From Marinobacter profundi (GTDB taxonomy: Bacteria; Pseudomonadota; Gammaproteobacteria; Pseudomonadales; Oleiphilaceae), in the NCBI RefSeq assembly GCF_002744715.1, contig NZ_KZ319373.1:62001-126000 (forward strand): a stretch of 64,000 bases of DNA, read 5' to 3'. Positions 29,207-38,075 of this stretch are shown here, one piece after another (positions within the stretch are counted from its first letter, which is position 1; each line of letters starts with the position of its first letter). Below the pieces are notes generated by a model. That model was given only the letters and a program-made list of their open reading frames with translations, was not told the DNA's origin and made no database searches. The position numbers were made by a program, and so were the translations under genes.

Positions 29207-30199
29207 TCAGGGCTTTTCGGCAATGACGGTGGCCCGCTTCGGCCCCGGATAGCCCTCGATGGTTTTTGTCGGATCGTCCGGGTCCAGGAAGTCCTGCAGT
29301 GACTGGAATCGCATCCAGTCGGTGGTGCGCTGCTCCGCCGTCGTGGTTTCGGTCACGTCCACCACCCGTGCATTACGGAAGCCGGTGCGGTCAAGCCAGC
29401 GCATCAGCGTGTCACAACTGGGCAGAAACCAGACGTTACGCATCTGGCCATAGCGGTCCTCCGGCATCAGGCTGTAGCCCTCGGGGCCATCCACCACCAG
29501 AGTTTCCAGCACCAGCTCACCGCCGGGGCGCAGGGTATCTTTCAGTTCCAGCAGGTGATCGAGGGGTGAGCGGCGATGGTAAAGCACACCCATGGAAAAC
29601 GTGGTGTCGAACCAGTTCAGGCCCGGCGGCAGGTCTTCCATTCGCAGCGGCAGCAGGTCCACCGGGACATCACCCAAGTACTGCTTCACACTGAGGAACT
29701 GGAACAGGAACAGCAACCCGGGATCGACGCCAATCACCTGGCTGGCACCGGCGCCGTGCATGCGCCAGCAGTGGTAGCCGGAGCCGCAGCCGACGTCCAG
29801 CACCTTGCGGCCGGTGAGATCGGATACATAGGGCGCCACCCGGTCCCATTTCCAGTCGGAATGCCATTCGGTATCGATGTAGGTCCCGAAAAAGTCGAAG
29901 GGCCCCTTACGCCAGGGCATCAACCCTCGCAGACCCTGCTCCAGCGCTTCCGCATCGGCGTCCGACAGCGGTTGGCCGGTGCGCAGGGTAATGGCGGCGG
30001 TGTCGGTTTCGCCGGTGACGTTGGCGAGGGCCGGCAGTGTGGCCAGAGCGCCCAGCCAGCGGGGCAGGTCACCATGGGGGTTTTCGTCAAAACGCTGGGC
30101 CAGTTGCCGGTGCAGCAGGTCTTCCCAGTCTTGCAGGCCTTCTTTAACCAGTTCGTCGAACAGTTTTTGATAACAGCCTTGCCAGTCGAATCGCGTCAT
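29207..30199 (-). CDS. cmoB: tRNA U34 carboxymethyltransferase
   Basis: It uses carboxy-S-adenosylmethionine to turn 5-hydroxyuridine-34 into 5-carboxymethoxyuridine in tRNA. It has 330 residues. The Rossmann motif is VLDVGCGSGYHCWRM, followed by GVDPGLLFLFQF and FDTTFSMGVLYHRRSPLDHL, which are signature CmoB stretches. It lies 30 bases downstream of cmoA on the same strand, so the cofactor maker and user are made together. Confidence 0.97.
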   Translation of the reverse strand: MTRFDWQGCYQKLFDELVKEGLQDWEDLLHRQLAQRFDENPHGDLPRWLGALATLPALANVTGETDTAAITLRTGQPLSDADAEALEQGLRGLMPWRKGPFDFFGTYIDTEWHSDWKWDRVAPYVSDLTGRKVLDVGCGSGYHCWRMHGAGASQVIGVDPGLLFLFQFLSVKQYLGDVPVDLLPLRMEDLPPGLNWFDTTFSMGVLYHRRSPLDHLLELKDTLRPGGELVLETLVVDGPEGYSLMPEDRYGQMRNVWFLPSCDTLMRWLDRTGFRNARVVDVTETTTAEQRTTDWMRFQSLQDFLDPDDPTKTIEGYPGPKRATVIAEKP

Positions 30200-30229
30200 G
30201 TCAGCTTCCGGTAATGCAGAACTCTGGGA

Positions 30230-30985
30230 TCAGGATGCCTTGATCGCCAGCATCGAGACAAAGTTGAAGCACTGGTACCACACCATCACCCGCTCGAAGC
30301 CGGCGGCCAGCAGGCGTTCCCGGTGGGCCGCCAGGGTTTCGGGGATCAGTACCTGCTCGATGGCCGAGCGCTTCTGGCTGATCTCCAGGTCAGAGTAGCC
30401 ATTGGCCCGCTTGAACTCGTGATGGAGGCGGGTCTGGATGTCTTGCTCCACCGCCGATTCGAAACGGATTTTTTCGGACAGGATCAGCACGCCGCCGGGG
30501 CGGGTGCCTTCGGCTATCCGGCTCAGCAGTGCCGCCCGCCGTTCCGGTGCCACGAATTGCAGGGTGAAGTTCAGGGTTGTGACCGAAGCATCCCGGATCG
30601 GGGTGTCGAGGATGTCCTCGCAGAGCAGCGTTACCGGTAGCGGGTGATCGTCCAGGGCAATGTAATGCTCGCAGCGTTCGATCATCGCGCTGGAGTTGTC
30701 GACACCGACCAGGGTGCAGTCGCGGTAGGGAATGCCGTGGCGCATGGCAAGGGTGGATGCTCCCAGTGAACAGCCAAGGTCGTAGCAATGGCTGCCCGGC
30801 TGCACATACTGCTCGGTAATCACCTCGATCATCGGAATGATGGTGGTATAGCCGGGCACCGAGCGCCGGATCATGTCCGGAAACACCCGTGCTACCGAGG
30901 CGTCAAAACGGAAGTCCGCCGGCTCCCGTGGCGTGGCGAACAGTCGGTCGGTTTCCTGCTGCGGGGGTGTCGGGTTGTGGCTCAT
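30230..30985 (-). CDS. cmoA: Carboxy-S-adenosyl-L-methionine synthase
   Basis: It makes carboxy-SAM from SAM and prephenate for CmoB. It has 251 residues. It shows FRFDASVARVFPDMIRRSVPGY at the N-terminus, YDLGCSLGASTLAMRHG as the SAM-binding loop, and VTTLNFTLQFVAPERR. The start is ATG 30985. Just upstream lies an array of three 18-bp repeats that separates it from the small gene at 31059. Confidence 0.97.
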   Translation of the reverse strand: MSHNPTPPQQETDRLFATPREPADFRFDASVARVFPDMIRRSVPGYTTIIPMIEVITEQYVQPGSHCYDLGCSLGASTLAMRHGIPYRDCTLVGVDNSSAMIERCEHYIALDDHPLPVTLLCEDILDTPIRDASVTTLNFTLQFVAPERRAALLSRIAEGTRPGGVLILSEKIRFESAVEQDIQTRLHHEFKRANGYSDLEISQKRSAIEQVLIPETLAAHRERLLAAGFERVMVWYQCFNFVSMLAIKAS

Positions 30986-31002
30986 GCTGGCTCCGGTCTC
31001 TC

Positions 31003-31056
31003 GGTGGGCTCAGGGCTGTCGGTGGTCTCAGGGCTGTCGGTGGTCTCAGGGCTGTC
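31003..31056. repeat. Three tandem 18-bp repeats upstream of cmoA
   Basis: Three copies of GGTGGTCTCAGGGCTGTC stand head to tail; the first differs by one base. The array fills most of the 73-base gap between the stop of the small gene at 31059 and the cmoA start, so it would be in the cmoA leader if the genes share a transcript. It is probably a slippage-prone repeat. Confidence 0.9.
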
Positions 31057-31058
31057 GA

Positions 31059-31364
31059 TCACTGGCATTTTACACCACGATTCTTGTAGTCCACGAGCAC
31101 GCCGCGGAACTCCGGGTCGGCGTCGGCGGCGATGGCCAGGTAGCCATGTTCGCAAACGGCATGGAGCTCCGAGGGCTTGGGCGACATGCGAAAGGTTTCA
31201 CCGGGCTCGACGTGGATGGCGGTGAACTCTCCGATTGCGTTGTCCTTGATTGTGGAGTGGCTGATCTTGCCACTGAGTTCCAGCACGGCCACCGTGGCAA
31301 TGACGGCGCCGATGGCGGTGGCAAGCAGGCTGCGAATGGTAAAGCGGACCTCGTTCTGGCTCAT
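31059..31364 (-). CDS. Small membrane-anchored protein, unknown function
   Basis: This 101-residue hypothetical protein has one N-terminal membrane helix (about 10-30, IRSLLATAIGAVIATVAVLEL). A probably periplasmic domain follows, with two cysteines (CEHGYLA and the C-terminal VKCQ) that could form a disulphide. The frame runs further upstream, but the ATG at 31364 has CGGAGA at good spacing. It sits between srkA and cmoA on the same strand. No family recognised. Confidence 0.7.
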   Translation of the reverse strand: MSQNEVRFTIRSLLATAIGAVIATVAVLELSGKISHSTIKDNAIGEFTAIHVEPGETFRMSPKPSELHAVCEHGYLAIAADADPEFRGVLVDYKNRGVKCQ

Positions 31365-31398
31365 GGAGTCTCCGTTGCTGAAAGTGACAGACCGCGGC

Positions 31399-32400
31399 TC
31401 AGTACTGGCCGGGGATCGAGATAGGTGGCGCCTGCAGGGCGGCAAGCTGCTCCCGCAACGCCAGGATCTGGTCAGACCAGAACCGTGGCTGGCCAAACCA
31501 GGGGAAGAACCGTGGGAAAGCGGGGTCTTCCCAGCGCCGCGCCAGCCAGGCGCAATGGTTGATCTGGCGGAAGCAGCGCAGTGGTTCGATCAGGTGGCGC
31601 TCGCGGCGATTGAAATCGCGGAACATCTCGTAACCTTCCAGGAGTTCGGCGAACTGCTGGCCCTGGGTAATCTCGTCCCCGTTGAGCAGTAACCAGAGGT
31701 CCTGGATGGCGGGCCCGCTGCGGCAGTCGTCCAGGTCGACAAACAGCATCTGTTCCTCGCGCACCAGGATATTGCCGGCATGGCAGTCACCGTGGAGGCG
31801 CAGTAGGGCGGTCTCGCCGGCTTCATCAACGCGGCGGGCACAGTGTGCCAGCAGGTCCGGAATCAGGCTGTTCCATGCGGCTTGCAGGTCTTTCGGTATC
31901 CAGCCGCCGTCGATCAGGTAGCGGTTGTTCCCGGTGATACCCTCGAGGATGTCCAGCGTGGAACGGCTGGCAAAGGGCTTTTTGGCGCCGATGTTATGCA
32001 TCTGGCCGAGCCACTGGCCCAGGCGGTACAGCGTGTCGGGTGTGCTGGTGTCCGGGGCCTGGCCGCCGCGCTGGGGGAACACCGCAAAGAAAAAGTCGCC
32101 GTGGCGGCCCAGGGTGTCACCGGATGGCATCACCAGCGGTGCAACCACCGGCATATCGCCGTCCAGCAGCTCGAGGGTGAAATCGTGCTCCTCGCGAATC
32201 TGGGCTTCGCTCCAGCGGCCCGGGCGGTAGAATTTTGCGATCACCGGTACCGAGTCCTCGATACCGACCTGGTAAACCCGATTCTCGTAACTGTTCAGGG
32301 CGAAGAGCCGGCCGTTAATTACGAAGCCGGCGGCTTCCATGGCGTCGAGGATGCTGTCGGGCGTCAGGGCATCGTAGGGATGGCTGGATGTTTCGGTCAT
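31399..32400 (-). CDS. srkA: Stress response kinase A (YihE/SrkA family)
   Basis: This 333-residue aminoglycoside-phosphotransferase-fold protein kinase counters stress-induced cell death in E. coli. Catalytic stretches are LRLHGDCHAGNIL (HGDxHxxN loop) and MLFVDLDDC (metal-binding Asp). ALNSYENRVYQVG and VIAKFYRPGRW supply the nucleotide lobe. In E. coli srkA is followed by dsbA; here it is flanked by two small membrane proteins instead. Confidence 0.93.
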   Translation of the reverse strand: MTETSSHPYDALTPDSILDAMEAAGFVINGRLFALNSYENRVYQVGIEDSVPVIAKFYRPGRWSEAQIREEHDFTLELLDGDMPVVAPLVMPSGDTLGRHGDFFFAVFPQRGGQAPDTSTPDTLYRLGQWLGQMHNIGAKKPFASRSTLDILEGITGNNRYLIDGGWIPKDLQAAWNSLIPDLLAHCARRVDEAGETALLRLHGDCHAGNILVREEQMLFVDLDDCRSGPAIQDLWLLLNGDEITQGQQFAELLEGYEMFRDFNRRERHLIEPLRCFRQINHCAWLARRWEDPAFPRFFPWFGQPRFWSDQILALREQLAALQAPPISIPGQY

Positions 32401-32409
32401 AAAGGCCTG

Positions 32410-32832
32410 TCAGCGTCGGGGGCTGTTATTGGACTGCATATGGGTCAGGTGATACCAGTTGTCGTCAAGTTCCCAGCGAATCCGGGTGATCCCCGGGGCG
32501 TGCAGTACGATGTCGCCGGCCCGGGCCTGGACCTGCGCCAGTTCCCGTTCCGCACGTTGCCAGTCCCGGTGGCTTTCACCAAGATCCCGCATGCTGGGAA
32601 AGAGCGTGATCAGGGCATCCCGGGTCGACACGTCGTGGGATCGCAGCGAACTCATGATTGCGGTCGAGCCTTCAACCCGCAGCACCCGGTGCTGATAGGG
32701 ATAATTTGCCACCGTACGGTCTTCCTGCAAGGTCCGGTTGAGGGAAATAACCTCGAAACCCCGCCAGCCGAGCCAGCCGACAAACACTGCGGCCACCAGC
32801 ATTACAATCACGAACTGCTTTCTGTCCGACAT
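32410..32832 (-). CDS. Membrane-anchored protein of unknown function upstream of srkA
   Basis: This 140-residue hypothetical protein has one N-terminal membrane helix (about 6-24, FVIVMLVAAVFVGWLGW). A soluble part follows, with a charged helix (RDWQRAERELAQVQARAGD) and a beta-rich end (RIRWELDDNWYHLTHM). The frame is open to 33084, but the ATG at 32832 follows GGGAGA at good spacing. An ATG at 32868 is possible. It ends 9 bases before srkA and is likely co-transcribed. No family recognised. Confidence 0.7.
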   Translation of the reverse strand: MSDRKQFVIVMLVAAVFVGWLGWRGFEVISLNRTLQEDRTVANYPYQHRVLRVEGSTAIMSSLRSHDVSTRDALITLFPSMRDLGESHRDWQRAERELAQVQARAGDIVLHAPGITRIRWELDDNWYHLTHMQSNNSPRR

Positions 32833-33016
32833 CTCGTTGCTGTCTCCCAGGCTCCGCGCCTTGTCCATGGAGTCGCCGGAAACCCATCCGGCATTGCCGA
32901 CAGTATAACGGTTTCGGTACCCCCTGAATAACCTTCCCGCCCCGGCAGGTTGGGCGGTTTTCCCTTGCCGGCAAAGTTTTGCGATACTTTTCTGCAAGCC
33001 AAACAGGGGTATTGCC

Positions 33017-34129
33017 GTGACGCAGACAGAACGACTGACAACCGACACCGTGGTGATCGGAGCCGGAGTGGTGGGCCTGGCCACCGCACGGGCGCTGGCC
33101 GCAGAGGGCCAGGAAGTAATTGTGCTGGAGGCCGGGCCAAGATTTGGCGAGGGCCTGTCTTCCCGTAACAGCGAAGTGATTCATGCCGGCATCTATTACC
33201 CCACCGGCTCGCTCAAGGCCCGCCTGTGCGTGGAGGGGCGCATCCGGCTTTACGAATACTGCAGCCAGCGCCAGGTCAGTGTGCGCAAGACCGGCAAGTG
33301 GATTATCGCCACCGATGCCGGCCAGGCCGGAACACTTTCGACCCTGGCTGACCAGGCGCTCGCGAACGGGGTTCCGCTGAGCCCCCGTGACCGCAGCGAT
33401 ATTGCTGCCGCTCTGCCGGGCGTGGTGGCAGAGGCCGCCCTGTATTCACCGGAGACCGGCATTGTCGACAGTCATGGCCTGATGACCGCTTTGCTGGCGG
33501 ACCTTGAGGCCGCCGGCGGTCAGCTGGTGTGCCAGGCGCCGGTTACCGGGGCCCGCAGCGACGGCCAGGGTCACATCCTGGCGGTAGGGGGCGCGAGCCC
33601 CTGTGAAATTGCCGCTACCCGGGTGGTCAACTCCGCCGGGCTGGATGCGGTGCCGCTGGCCCGCCACTGGCAGGGCTATGATCCGCAGCATTGTCCGGGT
33701 TTGTGGTATGCCCGCGGTGTTTACTTCAGCTATTCCGGCCGTCATCCGTTTACCAGTCTGATCTACCCGGTGCCGGAACCCGGCGGCCTCGGGGTACACC
33801 TGACCCTGGATCTTGCCGGCCAGGCCCGCTTCGGTCCGGATGTGGAGTGGATCGACGCCCCGGACTTTACCGTTGACCCGGCCCGTGGCAAAGCCTTTGC
33901 CGAGGCGGTCAGCCGCTGGTGGCCGGCACTGGATCCGGCCCGCCTGCAGCCTGCCTATGCCGGGGTCCGGCCGAAGCTGACGGGGCCGGAGGGCGGGTTT
34001 TTCGATTTCGTCATCCAGGACGAGCACACCCACGGCCTGCCGGGACTGGTCCAGTTGTTCGGCATTGAGTCCCCCGGGCTTACCGCCTGTCTGGCCATCG
34101 CCGATGAGGTAGCCCGGCGCCTGCGCTGA
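33017..34129 (+). CDS. FAD-dependent oxidoreductase, L-2-hydroxyglutarate dehydrogenase-like
   Basis: This 370-residue DAO-family flavoenzyme has the N-terminal FAD-binding motif VVIGAGVVGLATARALA and ends with FGIESPGLTACLAIADEVA. The stretch LSSRNSEVIHAGIYYPTGSLKARLC resembles the L-2-hydroxyglutarate oxidase (LhgO/L2HGDH) subgroup, but this protein is about 50 residues shorter than E. coli LhgO, so the substrate is uncertain. The start is GTG with AGGGG 8 bases upstream. It is convergent with comF and divergent from the 32410-32832 gene. Confidence 0.85.
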   Translation: MTQTERLTTDTVVIGAGVVGLATARALAAEGQEVIVLEAGPRFGEGLSSRNSEVIHAGIYYPTGSLKARLCVEGRIRLYEYCSQRQVSVRKTGKWIIATDAGQAGTLSTLADQALANGVPLSPRDRSDIAAALPGVVAEAALYSPETGIVDSHGLMTALLADLEAAGGQLVCQAPVTGARSDGQGHILAVGGASPCEIAATRVVNSAGLDAVPLARHWQGYDPQHCPGLWYARGVYFSYSGRHPFTSLIYPVPEPGGLGVHLTLDLAGQARFGPDVEWIDAPDFTVDPARGKAFAEAVSRWWPALDPARLQPAYAGVRPKLTGPEGGFFDFVIQDEHTHGLPGLVQLFGIESPGLTACLAIADEVARRLR

Positions 34130-34147
34130 GGGCCGGTCCTGCGGCAA

Positions 34148-34912
34148 CTAACCCGGGGTCCTGGCAAGGGCCCAGACCTCAACCTCCCGGGCCCCTGCGT
34201 CGAGCAGCGCCGTGGTCAGGACGCGGGCCGTCGCTCCGGTGGTGACCACGTCGTCCACGATGGCGACCCGTGCCGGTGGCATGGCGGTTACCCGGAAGAT
34301 TCCGCTCAGGTTTGCCAGCCGCTGCTCCCGGCTCAACGCCGACTGGGCCGAAGTCTTGCGGATTCGCTGCACCAGGGTGCTGTCCATCCGGATCCCGGTA
34401 TGCCTGGCAAGCTGTTCCGCCAGGTCTTCGGCCTGGTTGAATCCCCGTTTGCGTCGCCGGGCGGGGTGCATGGGGGCAGGCACCAGGACGTCCGGGGCAG
34501 CCGCGAGTCGCTGGCTGAGCTGGTCTGCAATGTAGTGGTTGAAGCCGTCAATCAGCGGCGCGGCAAAGGCCCGCTGACCATGGTATTTGTAGCGCTGGAT
34601 CATCCGGTCAACCGGGTAGCGGTAACGCCAGGGAGCGAGCACGCGGGTAAACGGCGGCGGACTTTGCTGGCATTCGCCGCACAGCGGTCCGGCGCCGGTG
34701 TCCGTGAACGGACGGAAGGCCAGGGGCAGGGCGCAGCTGCGGCAATGGCAGAGGTTGACCGGCAGGTCCCCGCGGCAAGGCGGGCATAATCCGGAACTGG
34801 CATTGCCGGCAAGGCAGGCAACGCACAACGCCCGGTTTGTTGTCCGAAGGCTGTTAACCTTGAAGTGAAAACAGGTTGACAGCGCAAGCAGTCCCTTTAT
34901 CATTCGGTTCAT
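34148..34912 (-). CDS. comF: ComF family phosphoribosyltransferase-like protein
   Basis: This 254-residue protein has a cysteine-rich N-terminus (CVACLAGNASSGLCPPC, CHCRSC, CGEC) that fits a zinc ribbon, and a C-terminal PRTase fold with VAIVDDVVTTGATA as the PRPP motif. Relatives (ComFC, GntX) act in DNA uptake in competent bacteria; the enzymatic role is unclear. I chose ATG 34912; the frame opens further upstream into bioB, which is not credible. Only 41 bases separate it from the divergent bioB. Confidence 0.88.
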   Translation of the reverse strand: MNRMIKGLLALSTCFHFKVNSLRTTNRALCVACLAGNASSGLCPPCRGDLPVNLCHCRSCALPLAFRPFTDTGAGPLCGECQQSPPPFTRVLAPWRYRYPVDRMIQRYKYHGQRAFAAPLIDGFNHYIADQLSQRLAAAPDVLVPAPMHPARRRKRGFNQAEDLAEQLARHTGIRMDSTLVQRIRKTSAQSALSREQRLANLSGIFRVTAMPPARVAIVDDVVTTGATARVLTTALLDAGAREVEVWALARTPG

Positions 34913-34953
34913 CCGTAAACCTTGAAGAGCCGACAAGTTAACAGGACTTTTCC

Positions 34954-36024
34954 ATGACCGCCACCCAAGCTCACTCGCCCGTTCGTCACGACTGGACCCT
35001 GCAAGAGGCCCGCGACCTGTTCGCACTGCCGTTCAACGACCTGCTGTTCCGGGCCCAGACTGTTCACCGCCAGCATTTCGATCCCAATGAGGTGCAGGTA
35101 AGCACCCTGTTGTCCATCAAGACCGGCGCCTGTCCCGAAGACTGCAAATACTGCCCCCAGAGCGGCCATTACAACACCGGCCTGGAGAAGGAAAAGCTGC
35201 TGGAAATGGAGCGGGTGATGGCCGAGGCGAAGGCCGCGAAAGACAAGGGGGCCTCCCGTTTCTGCATGGGCGCCGCCTGGCGCAGCCCGGCGGAGAAGGA
35301 CATGCCCTACGTCCTCGACATGGTGCGACAGGTGAAGTCCCTGGGGCTGGAAACCTGCATGACCCTCGGCATGCTGCGGGAGGACCAGGCGCAGGCGCTG
35401 GCGGATGCCGGGCTCGATTACTACAACCACAACCTCGATACCTCGGAAAAGTACTACAACCACATCATTACTACCCGCACCTACCAGGACCGTCTGGACA
35501 CCTTGGAAAACGTTCGCAACGCCGGCATGAAGGTATGCTGTGGCGGCATCATGGGCATGGGTGAGGATCTCGATGACCGGGCCGGACTGCTGGTTCAGCT
35601 GGCCAGCCTGCCGCAGCATCCGGAGAGTGTGCCGGTCAATATGCTGGTGAAGGTGGCGGGTACACCAATGGAAGACGTGGCGGACCTGGACCCGTTCGAG
35701 TTTGTCCGCACCATTGCGGTGGCGCGGATCATGATGCCGGAATCCCATGTGCGGTTGTCTGCCGGGCGCGAGACAATGAATGAGCAGATGCAGGCACTGT
35801 GCTTCCTGGCCGGGGCGAATTCCATCTTCTATGGCGAGAAACTGCTGACCACGGCGAACCCGGAGGCTGACAAGGACCGGGCGCTGTTCCGCAAACTGGG
35901 TATCCGGCCCGAGCAGCGGGAGCAGTGCCGTACCGAAGAACAGGAGGTGGAGGCGATTGCTGACGCCGTGGAATACCAGCAGACCCGGCACCTGTTTTAT
36001 GACGCCAGCCGTGAATCTGCGTAG
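34954..36024 (+). CDS. bioB: Biotin synthase
   Basis: This radical-SAM enzyme inserts sulphur into dethiobiotin. It has 356 residues. The radical-SAM cysteines are in [10 protein letters not shown] (Cys60, 64, 67), and MGAAWR and YYNHNLDTS are conserved family stretches. It is the first gene of a bioBFHCD operon. bioA is not in this window. Confidence 0.98.
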   Translation: MTATQAHSPVRHDWTLQEARDLFALPFNDLLFRAQTVHRQHFDPNEVQVSTLLSIKTGACPEDCKYCPQSGHYNTGLEKEKLLEMERVMAEAKAAKDKGASRFCMGAAWRSPAEKDMPYVLDMVRQVKSLGLETCMTLGMLREDQAQALADAGLDYYNHNLDTSEKYYNHIITTRTYQDRLDTLENVRNAGMKVCCGGIMGMGEDLDDRAGLLVQLASLPQHPESVPVNMLVKVAGTPMEDVADLDPFEFVRTIAVARIMMPESHVRLSAGRETMNEQMQALCFLAGANSIFYGEKLLTTANPEADKDRALFRKLGIRPEQREQCRTEEQEVEAIADAVEYQQTRHLFYDASRESA

Positions 36025-36114
36025 CCCCATTGCATAACCCCATTGCGTAACCCATGACGGGGTAGGCCGGAGCATTCCCCGGCGCTGCCCGCTGCTGGTA
36101 TTGAGGTATGAACA

Positions 36115-37323
36115 TTGCGTGATTTTGCCGCGGAACTGGCCGACCGCAAGCAGGCCGGCCTCTATCGTACCCGTCGCCTGGTCGAGGGGCCGCAGCAGCC
36201 CGGCCTGACCGTCGATGGCAAGCCGTTGCTGTCGTTTTGCAGCAACGACTATCTCGGCCTGGCCAGCCACCCGGACCTGACCCGAGCCCTGTGCGAGGCC
36301 TTGCCGGACACCGGGCTGGGGGGGGCGTCATCCCACCTGATCTGTGGTCACCATCGTGCCCATCATCAGCTGGAGGAGCGGTTGGCGGAGTTCACCGGTC
36401 GCAGTTCGGCGTTGTTTTTCTCTACCGGTTATATGGCCAATCTCGGGGTGATCTCTGCCCTGGCAGGACGCGGCGACACCATCTTCTCCGACCGTTTGAA
36501 TCACGCCTCCATTATTGATGGTTGTGTGCTCAGTCGGGCGAAGGTCCGCCGTTATCCCCACGGCGATGTTGATGCCCTGGCGGAAATGCTGGCACAGACA
36601 GGTGGTCATAAGCTGGTAGTCACGGACGGCGTGTTCAGCATGGACGGTGACGTTGCTCCGCTGGGTGAGCTGGCCCGACTCTGCCGTACCCATGATGCCT
36701 TGCTGGTGGTCGATGACGCTCACGGTATCGGGGTCCTGGGGCCCGACGGGCAGGGCAGCGTAGCCGCGCTCGGCCTGTCCGAAGACGATGTGCCGTTGCT
36801 GATCGGCACCCTGGGCAAGGCGGTGGGTACCAGTGGTGCCTTTGTTGCGGGCCCGCGGCTGCTGACCGATTACCTGGTCCAGAAAGCACGCACCTACATC
36901 TACACCACCGCCATGCCGCCGGCGCTGGCGGCGGCTACCTGTGCCAGCCTTGATCTGATTGCCGGGGCCGGGGTGCGGCGCCAGCGGCTGCAGCAGCTGG
37001 TGCTCCGCTTCCGGCAGGAAGCGACGGCCCTCGGTTACCGGTTGATGGCTTCGGAAACCCCCATTCAGCCCATCATGGTGGGCGATAACTGGCGTGCCCT
37101 GGCGCTCAGCCGTGCCCTGGAGGATCGCGGGATCTGGGTCACCGCCATTCGGCCGCCGACGGTTCCGGAAGGCGAGGCCCGGTTGCGGGTGACGTTCAGT
37201 GCTGCCCACAGTGACCAGGACCTCGATCGACTGCTGGCGGCACTGGCCGCTTGCCGTGGTCTGCTCGACAGTTCGTCTGTTGCCGCCGCCCCGGTAGTCC
37301 CGGATCGGGTGGGCGCCGGATAA
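36115..37323 (+). CDS. bioF: 8-amino-7-oxononanoate synthase
   Basis: This PLP enzyme condenses pimeloyl-ACP (or pimeloyl-CoA) with L-alanine. It has 402 residues. The PLP lysine is Lys235 in GTLGKAVG. FCSNDYLGLASHPDL and DDAHGIGVLGPDG are conserved. The start is TTG 36115, 8 bases after TGAGGT. An ATG at 36108 is out of frame and stops after four codons. The stop and the bioH start share bases (TAATG), implying translational coupling. Confidence 0.95.
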   Translation: MRDFAAELADRKQAGLYRTRRLVEGPQQPGLTVDGKPLLSFCSNDYLGLASHPDLTRALCEALPDTGLGGASSHLICGHHRAHHQLEERLAEFTGRSSALFFSTGYMANLGVISALAGRGDTIFSDRLNHASIIDGCVLSRAKVRRYPHGDVDALAEMLAQTGGHKLVVTDGVFSMDGDVAPLGELARLCRTHDALLVVDDAHGIGVLGPDGQGSVAALGLSEDDVPLLIGTLGKAVGTSGAFVAGPRLLTDYLVQKARTYIYTTAMPPALAAATCASLDLIAGAGVRRQRLQQLVLRFRQEATALGYRLMASETPIQPIMVGDNWRALALSRALEDRGIWVTAIRPPTVPEGEARLRVTFSAAHSDQDLDRLLAALAACRGLLDSSSVAAAPVVPDRVGAG

Positions 37324-38075
37324 TGCCCGTCGCCGGTGCCGGGGAATTACCGGCGATCCTGCTGGGCGGGTGGGCGGTGGAGGCGACCATGGTCGCGCCC
37401 GTACTGAACGACTGGCCGGGGCCGGTCACCGTGGTAAGCCTCGACGAGGAGCTGCTGCTGGGCTGCGACAGTGTCAGCGCGGTGGCGGACGCCCTCGCCC
37501 GGAGGTATCCCGGTCCCGGGCTCTGGCTGGGGTGGTCGATGGGTGCCCAGGTGGCCATGGCGGTGGCGCAACAACACCCGGACCAGGTGCGGGCGCTGGT
37601 TACGCTGGCGGGGTTCCCCTGCTTTGTCCAAACGGCGGATTGGCCGTTCGGAATGGAGCCAGCGCTTTTCCGGCAGTTTGTGTCGGACTTTGCCGACAAT
37701 CCGGCGCGTGCCTGGCAGCGTTTCCTGCGGTTGCAGATACGGGGTGACGGTCAGGAGTCCGCGGCCCGCGCTGCTCTGACGCCCTGGTTGCACAGGGGGA
37801 GCCTGCTGGGGCCGGAGGCCCTGCACAAAGGTTTGACGTGGCTCGCGCACACCGATCAGCGGAAGCTCTGGCGAGAGGTTGGTATCCCGGCCCTGCACCT
37901 GTTCGGTGAACGGGACCCGGTGGTGAGTGCCCGGATGGCAGAGATGGTGCTGCCGCCTACGGCCCGCGCAGCGGTGATATCGGGCATGGCGCACTGGCCA
38001 TGCCTGGGCAGCCTCGACCGGGTCCGGACCGAATTGACCGATTTTGTTGCCACCTTGCCAGGAGGGGCCGTTTGA
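37323..38075 (+). CDS. bioH: BioH-type pimeloyl-ACP methyl ester carboxylesterase
   Basis: This 250-residue alpha/beta hydrolase is expected to remove the methyl group from pimeloyl-ACP methyl ester, giving pimeloyl-ACP. The catalytic triad is visible: Ser72 in GWSMG, Asp198 in GERD and His224 in GMAHW. The position between bioF and bioC fits. The sequence is only moderately like E. coli BioH, so an analogous esterase is possible. Overlaps bioF and bioC at both ends (TAATG and TGATG). Confidence 0.88.
   Translation: MPVAGAGELPAILLGGWAVEATMVAPVLNDWPGPVTVVSLDEELLLGCDSVSAVADALARRYPGPGLWLGWSMGAQVAMAVAQQHPDQVRALVTLAGFPCFVQTADWPFGMEPALFRQFVSDFADNPARAWQRFLRLQIRGDGQESAARAALTPWLHRGSLLGPEALHKGLTWLAHTDQRKLWREVGIPALHLFGERDPVVSARMAEMVLPPTARAAVISGMAHWPCLGSLDRVRTELTDFVATLPGGAV

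Noticed and set aside
31003..31056. CRISPR array
   Set aside because: The 18-bp units are contiguous with no spacers and no cas genes nearby.
31843..32931. 362-codon plus-strand frame across srkA and its neighbour
   Set aside because: Spans two supported minus-strand genes and has no recognisable domain.
36108..36122. Four-codon ATG leader peptide overlapping the bioF start
   Set aside because: The ribosome binding site is too close to this ATG and fits the TTG at 36115; likely chance.
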